Shown here in pieces: positions 51,576 to 64,000 of a stretch of 64,000 nucleotides of DNA; position 1 is the first letter of the stretch, and every line of letters begins with the position of its first letter. A program made the translations under genes and the position numbers. The DNA comes from Pasteurella multocida subsp. multocida OH4807. Its GTDB lineage: Bacteria > Pseudomonadota > Gammaproteobacteria > Enterobacterales > Pasteurellaceae. The stretch covers positions 930,001 to 994,000 of the forward strand of contig CP004391.1 in NCBI GenBank assembly GCA_000973525.1, read 5' to 3'. A model generated the notes under the pieces. It saw nothing but the letters and a program-made list of their open reading frames with translations. It did no database searches and was not told the origin of the DNA.

Positions 51576-51726
51576 AAATAAATACCTTCTACTTTTATTC
51601 AAATTTTCAGGAAAGACATTGTGTGTTTCCAATCGCTATTATCACTGTAACCACAGCAAAAGCAAGCTTAATCTAAGTTAGCGATAAAACAAAGAAAGAT
51701 TTTTAAAAATTGTTATAAACATCACA

Positions 51727-52317
51727 TTATTGTTCAATTTGTATACCAATATTGGAGATTCCACTTTCTCTTAGCTCACTTTTTAAACTTAATATCAGTT
51801 CCACATCACGCGACTCACAGTCCTTTAAAACACGATAAATTTGCCATTGCACATCTAATTCTTGCTGGATTTCTTCACTTTCTTTCAACGCATTTTCGCT
51901 CAATTCTTGTTCTGCTTGCGCTTCCAACAAAGTGGTGACCGTTTGTAGAGATAATTGACTTAATTTAATCGCTTGTTCTAACGTCGCCCCCGCAATGATC
52001 GCATGTAACAGCTCAGACAATCCTTCACAGGCATCAACCGCAGGCACAATGCCATAAAAGTCATACTCATTAATATCAGGAATAATATACTCTAATTTTT
52101 CTAACTGACTCTCAAAATTGATCTTCGTACCTTTCACTGTCAAAGACTCCCACACGAGATTCAAAATATTTTGATAGCGTTTCGCATTTTCTTCTTGTTG
52201 AGTCACATGGCAAAAGAGTTGAAAATTCGGCAGCATTCGCTCGCATAAGCAAGCCATAAAAGTCAGGTGCTGCCAAGTTTCAAAGTTTTCTAATCGTTTA
52301 TGGATTGGATTTCGCAT
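51727..52317 (-). CDS. yjaG: YjaG family protein (DUF416)
   Basis: This 196-residue cytoplasmic protein of unknown function belongs to DUF416 (YjaG). It begins MRNPIHKRLENFETWQHLTFMACLCERMLPNFQLF. It also has the family segment YDFYGIVPAVDACEGLSELLHAI. It lies 13 bp after hemE on the same strand, and in E. coli yjaG is likewise found near hemE, nfi and hupA. Here the hup gene follows, matching that order. Confidence 0.92.
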   Translation of the reverse strand: MRNPIHKRLENFETWQHLTFMACLCERMLPNFQLFCHVTQQEENAKRYQNILNLVWESLTVKGTKINFESQLEKLEYIIPDINEYDFYGIVPAVDACEGLSELLHAIIAGATLEQAIKLSQLSLQTVTTLLEAQAEQELSENALKESEEIQQELDVQWQIYRVLKDCESRDVELILSLKSELRESGISNIGIQIEQ

Positions 52318-52330
52318 AATTTACTGCTCT

Positions 52331-53395
52331 TTATTGATGATATTGTTTGGAATATTGATGGATTGCATCCACAAAAACTTTTGGGCTATTTTCTGGTACA
52401 TCTTGATGAATACCGTGACCTAAATTAAATACGTGCCCACTGCCTTGACCAAAATCCGCTAAAACTGACTGCACTTCTTGTTCAATACGTTCAGGCGAAG
52501 CATATAATACCGAAGGATCCATATTCCCTTGTAATGCCACTTTATGCCCAACACGCGCTTTAGCATCAGCAAGATTTACCGTCCAATCAAGCCCTAATGC
52601 ATCACAACCCGTTTCTGCCATAGCTTCTAACCACAAGCCACCACCTTTAGTAAATAACGTGACTGGCACTTTTCTGCCCTCGTTTTCACGCATCAGACTG
52701 TCCACAATTTTGCGCATATATTGCAATGAAAAATCTAAATACTCACGATGCCCAAGTACTCCCCCCCAAGTATCAAAAATCATCACTGACTGCGCACCCG
52801 CTTTTATTTGTGCATTGAGATATAAGGTCACGGAGTCCGCTAGCTTATCTAATAATTGATGAAGCAATTGCGGTTCTGCATACAGCATTTTCTTAATTTT
52901 GGTAAAAGCTTTGCTACTCCCGCCTTCCACCATATAGGTGGCGAGTGTCCAAGGACTGCCTGAAAAACCAATTAACGGCACATCACCTTTTAACTCACGA
53001 CGGATCGTACGCACGGCATTCATCACATACTGTAATTCACCTTCTGGATCTGGAATTGGTAAATTTTGTACCGCACTTTTGCTTTCAATTGGGCGAGCAA
53101 ATTTTGGACCTTCACCCGCACCGAAACTTAAACCTAGCCCCATTGCATCTGGAATGGTTAAAATGTCGGAAAATAAAATTGCCGCATCTAAATCATAGCG
53201 GCGTAAAGGCTGTAATGTCACTTCACTAGCCAATTCAGCATTACGACACAATGACATAAAATCCCCAGCTACCTCACGCGTTGCTCGATATTCGGGTAAA
53301 TAGCGACCTGCTTGACGCATCATCCACACTGGCGTCATATCCACAGGTTCACGCAATAACGCTCTTAAATAACGATCATTTTTTAATATTGTCAT
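52331..53395 (-). CDS. hemE: Uroporphyrinogen decarboxylase
   Basis: HemE decarboxylates uroporphyrinogen III to coproporphyrinogen III in heme synthesis. The 354-residue length matches E. coli. It starts [37 protein letters not shown], with the [16 protein letters not shown] signature. It contains [27 protein letters not shown] and [12 protein letters not shown]. Its start overlaps the nudC stop by 4 bases, so the pair is coupled. Presence fits an organism that makes heme, unlike heme-requiring Haemophilus influenzae. Confidence 0.97.
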   Translation of the reverse strand: MTILKNDRYLRALLREPVDMTPVWMMRQAGRYLPEYRATREVAGDFMSLCRNAELASEVTLQPLRRYDLDAAILFSDILTIPDAMGLGLSFGAGEGPKFARPIESKSAVQNLPIPDPEGELQYVMNAVRTIRRELKGDVPLIGFSGSPWTLATYMVEGGSSKAFTKIKKMLYAEPQLLHQLLDKLADSVTLYLNAQIKAGAQSVMIFDTWGGVLGHREYLDFSLQYMRKIVDSLMRENEGRKVPVTLFTKGGGLWLEAMAETGCDALGLDWTVNLADAKARVGHKVALQGNMDPSVLYASPERIEQEVQSVLADFGQGSGHVFNLGHGIHQDVPENSPKVFVDAIHQYSKQYHQ

Positions 53396-54186
53396 TTTAC
53401 TTTCCTTTCTTCCTCTTCACACAACTGTAACGTGTGCTTTATCAATCGTAATGCAATCGTGCCTTGTGGAGGTAATGCTGGCAATTTTGCATCATAGCGA
53501 AACCATTTTGCATCACAAATTTCCGCCTCTTGCAAACAGATCTCGCCACCATCATAATCAGCCAAAAACCCTACCATGATAGAGTTGGGGAAGGCCCAAG
53601 GTTGGCTATCGACATAACGTAAATTTTTAATTTTTATTCCCGTTTCTTCCAATACTTCACGATGTACGGCTTGTTCAAAAGTTTCACCCACTTCTACAAA
53701 CCCAGCAAGCGTCGTATACATGCCATCTTTATGACGTACATGGTTTGCTAACAAGATCTCTGCACCACGACGTACAGCAACAATAATACAAGGATGAATC
53801 ACAGGATAGGCTCGATATAAACATGCTGGATTCAAACATTCTACCGCCCATTCATTTTCCGCTATCCGTGTCTTTTCACCACATTTACCACAAAAACGGT
53901 GTGTGCTAAAAAAATAATTTAATTCCACGCCCCGACCTAATAAATTAAATACATCACGAGGCAAAAAAAGTTGCTCACGTAGTGAAAAGTACTCCCTCCT
54001 ATTCGAGTGATTTTCTTCCACTAAATAAAGTGGTTCCTGCGCTAATTCACCAATCTGCATTGCTTGTAAACCTTGCAAATTAAAATCACTAGCCAGTCCT
54101 TGTGGTAACTTACCATCAATAAGATGCAACGATGAACCTTGTGTTAATAGCCAAAATCCAACATCGTGGGGTTGAATGGGTTTCAT
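53392..54186 (-). CDS. nudC: NAD(H) pyrophosphatase / NAD-RNA decapping hydrolase NudC
   Basis: NudC cleaves NADH and removes NAD caps from RNA. The 264-residue protein (ATG 54186; a GTG at 54192 is less likely) has an N-terminal domain and a zinc ribbon ([11 protein letters not shown]...CLNPAC). The Nudix box is [22 protein letters not shown]. The [11 protein letters not shown] motif downstream is specific to NADH pyrophosphatases. It overlaps hemE by 4 bases, the same order as in E. coli. Confidence 0.95.
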   Translation of the reverse strand: MKPIQPHDVGFWLLTQGSSLHLIDGKLPQGLASDFNLQGLQAMQIGELAQEPLYLVEENHSNRREYFSLREQLFLPRDVFNLLGRGVELNYFFSTHRFCGKCGEKTRIAENEWAVECLNPACLYRAYPVIHPCIIVAVRRGAEILLANHVRHKDGMYTTLAGFVEVGETFEQAVHREVLEETGIKIKNLRYVDSQPWAFPNSIMVGFLADYDGGEICLQEAEICDAKWFRYDAKLPALPPQGTIALRLIKHTLQLCEEEERKVK

Positions 54187-54242
54187 AGACACTCACAGAT
54201 TTTTGTAAAAATGAACCGCACATTAGTGGTCATTTATGAATA

Positions 54243-54251
54243 AAGTGCGGT
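54243..54251 (+). repeat. DNA uptake signal sequence
   Basis: AAGTGCGGT lies in the gap between nudC and the rpoC terminator. An imperfect partner (ACCGCAC, 54216-54222) lies upstream and could pair weakly. Confidence 0.9.
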
Positions 54252-54279
54252 CATTATAAAAGGAATTGACTTATTTAGC

Positions 54280-54312
54280 GAATAAAAAACCCCGAACACA
54301 TTGTTCGGGGTT
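54280..54312 (-). terminator. Terminator of the rpoBC operon
   Basis: AACCCCGAACA (54288-54298) pairs over 11 bp with TGTTCGGGGTT (54302-54312) around CAT. On the minus strand a run of T follows, 17 bp after the rpoC stop. Confidence 0.94.
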
Positions 54313-54328
54313 CGTTGTGAATCAAGGC

Positions 54329-58588
<4,260 letters not shown>

Positions 58589-58618
58589 AGATTTGCTCCT
58601 GTCGGAGTTAAACTTATT

Positions 58619-58657
58619 CAAGTGCGGTTGAAATTTTTAAAATTTTCACCGCACTTG
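58619..58657 (-). repeat. Uptake-signal inverted pair forming a hairpin between rpoB and rpoC
   Basis: CAAGTGCGGT (58619-58628) and ACCGCACTTG (58648-58657) are a perfect 10-bp inverted repeat, with further GAAA/TTTC pairing inside. On the transcribed (minus) strand no T run follows, so it should not terminate. It could be an RNA processing or stability element, or simply a DNA uptake site. Confidence 0.85.
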
Positions 58658-58698
58658 AGCGTACATTGCTTTACACCAAGCTTGGTTATGATTTCAGA

Positions 58699-61600
58699 TT
58701 AATCTTCATCTAAATCAATGTTGATACCAAGCGAGCGAATTTCTTTCATAATGACGTTGAAAGATTCTGGTGTGCCTGGATCCATTTGATGTGTGCCACC
58801 CACGATGTTTTTATACATCTTCGTACGGCCGTTCACGTCATCGGATTTCACAGTTAGCATCTCTTGTAAGGTATATGCTGCACCGTATGCTTCAAGTGCC
58901 CACACCTCCATCTCACCGAAACGCTGACCACCGAATTGAGCTTTACCACCCAATGGTTGCTGTGTAACCAAGCTATAAGAACCAGTTGAACGCGCGTGCA
59001 TTTTGTCATCAACTAAGTGGTTCAATTTGAGCATATACATATAACCAACAGTTACTGGACGCTCGAATTTCTCACCCGTACGACCATCGAATAAGGTAAT
59101 TTGACCTGAAGTTGGTAAGCCACCTAATTCTAATAAGCCTTTGATTTCGCTTTCGTGTGCACCATCAAATACTGGGGTTGCAAGCGGTAAACCTTTACGT
59201 AAGTTTTGTGCTAAACGCATCACTTCTTCATCAGTGAAAGTACTTAAATCCACTTTTTGTGAACCGTGACCCAAGTCGTATGCTTTTTGCATATATTCAC
59301 GCAATTTCGCTACTTCTTGTTGTTGTTTGATCATTGCATTGATCTTGTCACCAATACCTTTCGCCGCTAAACCTAAGTGAGTTTCTAAGATCTGACCGAT
59401 GTTCATACGTGATGGAACGCCCAGTGGGTTCAACACGATATCGACTGGTTGACCGTTTTCATCGTATGGCATATCTTCCACAGGGTTAATTTTTGAGATA
59501 ACCCCTTTGTTACCGTGACGACCCGCCATTTTATCACCCGGTTGGATATGGCGTTTAACCGCAAGATATACTTTAACCACTTTCAATACGCCTGGTGCTA
59601 AATCATCACCTTGAATGATCTTGCCACGTTGAATCTCTAACTTACGTTCAAATTCTTTACGTAATTCTTCGTATTGCTCAGCAAGTTGCTCTAATTGGTT
59701 TTGTTGTGCTTCATCGCTTAATGATTGCTCTAACCATTTAGTGCGGTCTAATTTATCTAAGTTTTTCGCATCGAAACCACCTGCGATGAGAAGGTTACGA
59801 ACACGAGTAAACAAACCAGCCTCAAGGATTTCTAATTCTTCCACAAGGTCTTTTTTCGCTTGTTTTAATTGCATTTCTTCAATTTCAAGCGCACGTTTGT
59901 CTTTTTCCACGCCATCGCGAGTAAAGACTTGAACGTCGATAACGGTACCCGATACGCTGTTTGGCACACGTAATGAAGAATCTTTCACATCCGATGCTTT
60001 TTCACCGAAGATTGCGCGTAATAATTTTTCTTCTGGGGTTAATTGTGTTTCACCTTTTGGTGTCACTTTACCTACAAGAATATCGCCACCTTTCACTTCA
60101 GCACCGATGTAAACAATACCTGATTCATCAAGTTTGCTTAATGCTGCTTCACCGACGTTTGGAATATCGGCTGTGATTTCTTCTGAACCCAGTTTCGTAT
60201 CACGCGCGACACAAGAAAGCTCTTGAATGTGAATCGTAGTGAAACGATCTTCTTGTACAACACGCTCAGAAACTAACATTGAGTCTTCGAAGTTATAACC
60301 ATTCCAAGGCATGAATGCGACACGCATGTTTTGGCCAAGCGCTAATTCACCTAAATCAGTCGAAGGACCATCTGCTAATACTTCACCACGACCGATAGGC
60401 TCGCCTAATGACACGCAAGGCACCTGATTAATACACGTATTTTGGTTAGAACGGGTATATTTCACTAAGTTATAGATATCGATACCCGCTTCACCTGGGA
60501 TGGTTTCATCTTCGTTAACTTTCACGACGATACGTGACGCATCAACGTATTGAATAACACCACCACGTTTTGCAATGACCGTTACCCCTGAGTCTACCGC
60601 TACCGCTTTCTCAATCCCCGTGCCTACGAGTGGTTTGTCTGCACGTAATGTTGGTACAGCTTGGCGTTGCATGTTCGCACCCATCAAGGCACGGTTCGCA
60701 TCGTCATGTTCAAGGAACGGAATTAACGCTGCCGCAACAGATACCACTTGTTGAGTTGAAACGTCCATATAGTGAATTTCATCTGGACGATATAAACCAG
60801 ATTCACCATGTTCACCACGACAAGTGACGAACGCATCAGTAAAGCGTAACTCTTCATCAAGATTTGAGTTCGCCTGTGCAATAACATATTTACCTTCTTC
60901 AATCGCAGATAAATATTCAATTTCTTCTGTCACTTGACCATTTACAACTTTACGGTATGGCGTTTCTAAGAAACCATAGTCATTAGTACGCGCATAAACA
61001 GAAAGTGAGTTGATCAAACCGATGTTTGGACCCTCTGGCGTTTCGATTGGACACACACGACCATAGTGCGTCGCGTGAACATCTCGAACCTCAAAGCCTG
61101 CACGTTCACGAGTCAAACCACCCGGACCTAATGCAGAAATACGACGTTTGTGCGTCACTTCTGATAATGGGTTGTTTTGATCCATAAACTGTGAAAGTTG
61201 TGACGAACCAAAGAACTCTTTTACCGCTGCAGAAATAGGCTTCGCGTTGATCAAATCTTGTGGTGTCACGGCATCTAAATCACCTAAAGATAAGCGTTCT
61301 TTTACCGCTCTTTCTACACGCACTAAACCGATACGGAATTGGTTCTCTGCCATTTCACCTACTGAGCGAATACGGCGGTTACCTAAATGGTCAATATCAT
61401 CTACTTCACCACGACCGTTACGAATTTCGATCAGTTTTTTCATCACGCCAATTATGTCTTCGTTACTTAAGATACCGCTGCCTGTCTCTTCATCAATACC
61501 TAAAGAGCGATTAAACTTCATACGACCTACAGCAGATAAATCATAGCGGTCTGAAGAGAAGAATAAGTTATCAAATAAACTTTCTGCCGCTTCTTTTGTA

Positions 61601-62727
61601 GGTGGCTCACCAGGACGCATCATACGGTAAATTTCAACTAACGCGCTTAAACGATCATTAGACGGATCGACACGTAATGTTTCTGAAATGTATGGTCCGT
61701 GATCTAAATCATTGGTAAATAAAGTTTCCAACGTTTTATATCCAGCTTGTGAAAGTTTCGCTAACATCTCTAACGAAATTTCCATATTCGCTGGACAAAT
61801 CACCTCACCTGTCTCTAGGTCAACATAATCTTTCGCTGAAACTTTACCTACAATATATTCAGTTGGTACTTCAACTTGGGTAATATGATCTTTTTCTAAT
61901 GCACGAATATGACGTGCTGTAATACGGCGTCCACGCTCAATATAGACTTTTCCATTTGCTTCGATATCAAATGTTGCTGTTTCGCCACGTAATCTTTCTG
62001 GCACTAACGTCATCAATAATTTATTATCTTTAATTTCAAATACAACTTTATCGAAGAAAATATCTAAAATTTGCTCAGTCGTATAATTTAACGCACGTAA
62101 AATAATGGTTGCAGGTAATTTACGACGACGGTCAATACGTGCATATAAGTTATCTTTTGGATCGAATTCAAAATCTAACCACGAACCACGATAAGGGATG
62201 ATACGCGCATTGTAGAGTACTTTACCTGATGAATGTGTTTTACCTTTATCACTATCAAAGAATACACCTGGACTGCGATGTAATTGCGACACGATAACAC
62301 GCTCAGTTCCGTTGATGACGAAAGTACCATTATCAGTCATTAATGGGATCTCACCCATATACACTTCTTGTTCTTTAATATCTTTAATTGTGCCAGGTGC
62401 AGCATCTTTGTCATAACTGACTAAACGTAATTTTACACGTAATGGTGCCGCATAAGTGGTACCACGAATTTGACATTCTCTTACGTCAAACACTGGCTCA
62501 CCTAATTGGTAACTCACATATTGTAATTCAGTATTGCCATTATTACTGACAATAGGGAAAACAGAACGGAATGCAGCTTCTAAGCCTTGCAGACCTTCAG
62601 GATCTCTTTGAATAAATTTATCAAAAGAGTCAAGTTGGATTGTTAATAAATAAGGTACATTTAAAACTTGCGGACGTTTGCCGAAGTCTTTACGAATACG
62701 TTTTTTCTCGGTATATGAGTAAACCAT
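58699..62727 (-). CDS. rpoB: RNA polymerase beta subunit
   Basis: RpoB is the second-largest subunit and carries the rifampicin pocket. ATG 62727 ([28 protein letters not shown]) gives 1342 residues, the E. coli length; the 12 upstream codons are rejected. The rifampicin cluster [31 protein letters not shown] is split here: [33 protein letters not shown]. All usual sensitive-type residues (Asp, His, Ser) are visible. The start follows AGAGGAA. It is separated from rpoC by the uptake-signal hairpin. Confidence 0.98.
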   Translation of the reverse strand: MVYSYTEKKRIRKDFGKRPQVLNVPYLLTIQLDSFDKFIQRDPEGLQGLEAAFRSVFPIVSNNGNTELQYVSYQLGEPVFDVRECQIRGTTYAAPLRVKLRLVSYDKDAAPGTIKDIKEQEVYMGEIPLMTDNGTFVINGTERVIVSQLHRSPGVFFDSDKGKTHSSGKVLYNARIIPYRGSWLDFEFDPKDNLYARIDRRRKLPATIILRALNYTTEQILDIFFDKVVFEIKDNKLLMTLVPERLRGETATFDIEANGKVYIERGRRITARHIRALEKDHITQVEVPTEYIVGKVSAKDYVDLETGEVICPANMEISLEMLAKLSQAGYKTLETLFTNDLDHGPYISETLRVDPSNDRLSALVEIYRMMRPGEPPTKEAAESLFDNLFFSSDRYDLSAVGRMKFNRSLGIDEETGSGILSNEDIIGVMKKLIEIRNGRGEVDDIDHLGNRRIRSVGEMAENQFRIGLVRVERAVKERLSLGDLDAVTPQDLINAKPISAAVKEFFGSSQLSQFMDQNNPLSEVTHKRRISALGPGGLTRERAGFEVRDVHATHYGRVCPIETPEGPNIGLINSLSVYARTNDYGFLETPYRKVVNGQVTEEIEYLSAIEEGKYVIAQANSNLDEELRFTDAFVTCRGEHGESGLYRPDEIHYMDVSTQQVVSVAAALIPFLEHDDANRALMGANMQRQAVPTLRADKPLVGTGIEKAVAVDSGVTVIAKRGGVIQYVDASRIVVKVNEDETIPGEAGIDIYNLVKYTRSNQNTCINQVPCVSLGEPIGRGEVLADGPSTDLGELALGQNMRVAFMPWNGYNFEDSMLVSERVVQEDRFTTIHIQELSCVARDTKLGSEEITADIPNVGEAALSKLDESGIVYIGAEVKGGDILVGKVTPKGETQLTPEEKLLRAIFGEKASDVKDSSLRVPNSVSGTVIDVQVFTRDGVEKDKRALEIEEMQLKQAKKDLVEELEILEAGLFTRVRNLLIAGGFDAKNLDKLDRTKWLEQSLSDEAQQNQLEQLAEQYEELRKEFERKLEIQRGKIIQGDDLAPGVLKVVKVYLAVKRHIQPGDKMAGRHGNKGVISKINPVEDMPYDENGQPVDIVLNPLGVPSRMNIGQILETHLGLAAKGIGDKINAMIKQQQEVAKLREYMQKAYDLGHGSQKVDLSTFTDEEVMRLAQNLRKGLPLATPVFDGAHESEIKGLLELGGLPTSGQITLFDGRTGEKFERPVTVGYMYMLKLNHLVDDKMHARSTGSYSLVTQQPLGGKAQFGGQRFGEMEVWALEAYGAAYTLQEMLTVKSDDVNGRTKMYKNIVGGTHQMDPGTPESFNVIMKEIRSLGINIDLDED

Positions 62728-62942
62728 AGGGTTCCTCTGCTTGTGTTTCAGTGAACCAAACACATAATGCTATACAACTAACACTATGTATGCGATGTAT
62801 GTAAAAAGATACCGTTTCCAGATGACCGCACTCTGAACCTTACTTCTGATGAGCGGATACCCCAAATTATGTCAACGTAATTAATTTGAGAAAAACAGAA
62901 ATTATCAAACGGAGAAAATTTATTCCTGTTTTGATAGCACAA

Positions 62943-62971
62943 AATGGCTGATGGAAAAACCACCAGCCATT
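62943..62971 (-). terminator. Attenuator hairpin between rplL and rpoB
   Basis: AATGGCTGATGG (62943-62954) and CCACCAGCCATT (62960-62971) form a 12-bp stem with one G-T pair and a 5-base loop. Only a short T stretch follows on the minus strand. It lies 33 bp after rplL. By analogy with E. coli, partial termination here keeps rpoBC below ribosomal protein expression. Confidence 0.8.
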
Positions 62972-63003
62972 GAGCCTTGAAGGGCTGACAAATAAATCAA
63001 AAA

Positions 63004-63372
63004 TTATTTGATTTCTACTTGTGCGCCAGCTTCTTCTAATTCTTTCTTAAGTGCATCAGCTTCAGCTTTAGAGATGCCTTCTTTCAATACTGCCGGAGCA
63101 GATTCTACTAAGTCTTTAGCTTCTTTTAAGCCTAAGCCAGTTGCACCACGTACTGCTTTGATAACTGCTACTTTGTTTGCACCTGCTGCTGCAAGAACAA
63201 CATCAAATTCAGTTTTCTCTTCTGCTGCTTCTGCTGGACCAGCTGCTACTGCTACTGCCGCTGCCGCTGCTGAAACACCAAATTTTTCTTCCATCGCAGT
63301 GATTAATTCTACGATTTCAGTTACAGATTTAGAAGCAATCGCTTCAATAATTTGTTCGTTAGTTAATGACAT
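63004..63372 (-). CDS. rplL: 50S ribosomal protein L7/L12
   Basis: L7/L12 forms the flexible ribosomal stalk that recruits translation factors. ATG 63372 gives 123 residues beginning [34 protein letters not shown]. The Ala-rich hinge ([19 protein letters not shown]) and C-terminal domain ([24 protein letters not shown]) are standard. Codon bias is strong. It follows rplJ by 51 bp and is separated from rpoB by an attenuator. Confidence 0.98.
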   Translation of the reverse strand: MSLTNEQIIEAIASKSVTEIVELITAMEEKFGVSAAAAAVAVAAGPAEAAEEKTEFDVVLAAAGANKVAVIKAVRGATGLGLKEAKDLVESAPAVLKEGISKAEADALKKELEEAGAQVEIK

Positions 63373-63423
63373 AACAATCAATTCCTAAAGTAAAAAAGTT
63401 AAACGAGTAAAGAAACGGCTGAA

Positions 63424-63915
63424 TTAAGCTGCTTCTTGTAATTTGTCGCGTAATGCTGCAAGAGTGCGAACAAGTTTGCCTGCCGCAGCTTCTTTCATTG
63501 TACCCATTAAACGTGCAATTGCTTCGTCGTAAGTTGGTAATGTTGCTAAGAATTCAACATCTTGAATCTTACCTTCAAAGGCTGCACCTTTAATTTCAAA
63601 CTTATCATTTGCTTTTGCAAAATCTTTGAACAAACGTGCTGCAGCACCTGGATGTTCAGTAGAGAATGCGATAAGTGTTGGACCTACAAACGTATCTTTT
63701 AAGCATTCAAATTCAGTACCTTCAACCGCACGACGTAATAAAGTATTACGAACAACACGCATTGAAACACCGTTTTCACGAGCTGCTTTACGTAATTCAG
63801 TCATTTTATCTACTGTCACACCACGAGAATCCGCGATAACAGCTGATAGGGCACCTTTGGCTGCTTCGTTTACTTCAGCAACAATTGCTTGTTTGTCTTG
63901 AAGATTTAATGCCAT
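63424..63915 (-). CDS. rplJ: 50S ribosomal protein L10
   Basis: L10 anchors L7/L12 dimers to the ribosome and represses its own operon. The 163-residue protein begins [39 protein letters not shown]. It contains [18 protein letters not shown], and its C-terminal helix is the L12-binding region. The start follows AGGAGC. The structured leader just upstream is the probable L10-L12 feedback site. rplK and rplA lie outside the window, if they are adjacent. Confidence 0.97.
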   Translation of the reverse strand: MALNLQDKQAIVAEVNEAAKGALSAVIADSRGVTVDKMTELRKAARENGVSMRVVRNTLLRRAVEGTEFECLKDTFVGPTLIAFSTEHPGAAARLFKDFAKANDKFEIKGAAFEGKIQDVEFLATLPTYDEAIARLMGTMKEAAAGKLVRTLAALRDKLQEAA

Positions 63916-63938
63916 TGGCTTTTAGCTCCTGAATACAC

Positions 63939-63987
63939 TCCGATTTCTCGGACTTAAATTACCTCATAGACAACAATAACTATGAGG
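63939..63987 (-). promoter_or_regulatory. rplJ leader with two hairpins, probable L10-L12 autoregulation site
   Basis: On the minus strand CCTCATAG/CTATGAGG (arms 63980-63987 and 63962-63969) and TCCGA/TCGGA (arms 63948-63952 and 63939-63943) form two hairpins in the rplJ leader, the nearer one ending 24 bp before the start codon. In E. coli the L10-(L12)4 complex binds this leader to stop translation. The leader continues past the right edge. Confidence 0.6.
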
Positions 63988-64000
63988 ACGACTTCGGTGC

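Noticed and set aside
63008..63388. A 126-codon plus-strand open frame opposite rplL.
   Set aside because: It is the antisense shadow of a highly biased, Ala-rich ribosomal protein gene; its low-complexity Ala/Ser composition has no family likeness.

Overview
The window is a gene-dense, low-GC segment of a gamma-proteobacterial chromosome. It carries about twenty copies of the 9-mer AAGTGCGGT, the Haemophilus-type DNA uptake signal. Together with gene content and the absence of O-antigen genes, this points to the Haemophilus/Pasteurella branch of the Pasteurellaceae, most likely Pasteurella multocida. The species name is an inference. No rRNA, tRNA, CRISPR array, insertion sequence or prophage was found; almost everything is core genome.

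Layout. 1-4001 (minus): yceD-rpmF-plsX-fabH-fabD-fabG, the ribosomal protein L32 and fatty-acid/phospholipid cluster, with fabG cut by the left edge. 4297-9909 (plus): oppABCDF peptide importer. 10157-11707: psd and an FKBP-type isomerase. 11751-13185 (minus): small lipoprotein and proB, divergent from folA. 13910-16917 (minus): copper ATPase, copper chaperone and a small membrane protein. 17018-17816: a preQ1-I-like riboswitch and yhhQ. 17870-20494 (minus): cpxRA and bamE. 20562-23687: yejK divergent from yejL-lapC. 23745-24949: a possible small RNA, then an unusual amidohydrolase. 25006-28080 (minus): djlA-yjdF-dusC-yjjG, translationally overlapped. 28173-31440: rph-pyrE divergent from yicC-ygfZ. 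31508-36294: brnQ, pyrG, eno. 36739-38458 (minus): rsmE-yqgE-yqgF. 38647-44306 (plus): pirin, recO, rlmD, relA, dgkA. 44326-48007 (minus): a nonsense-interrupted O-antigen-ligase-like gene, fba and pgk. 48127-54186: RNase T2, a ferredoxin, glmS, HU, yjaG, hemE, nudC. 54329-64000 (minus): rpoC, rpoB, rplL, rplJ and part of the L10 leader.

How it works together. The two ends hold growth-rate machinery: membrane lipid synthesis on the left, RNA polymerase and ribosomal stalk on the right. Between them lie glycolysis (eno, pgk, fba), nucleotide synthesis (pyrG, pyrE, folA), the stringent response (relA) and envelope maintenance (cpxRA, bamE, lapC, psd, dgkA). Many intrinsic terminators are hairpins, and at least three are built from an inverted pair of uptake signals.

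The observations most worth checking are: the single amber codon splitting the ligase-like gene; the preQ1-I riboswitch before yhhQ; recO, whose best start by alignment and Shine-Dalgarno is an ATC codon; a possible structured RNA before the amidohydrolase; Gln in place of the catalytic Glu in that amidohydrolase; and a 14-codon leader ORF before oppA. I saw no wholly new multi-gene system.
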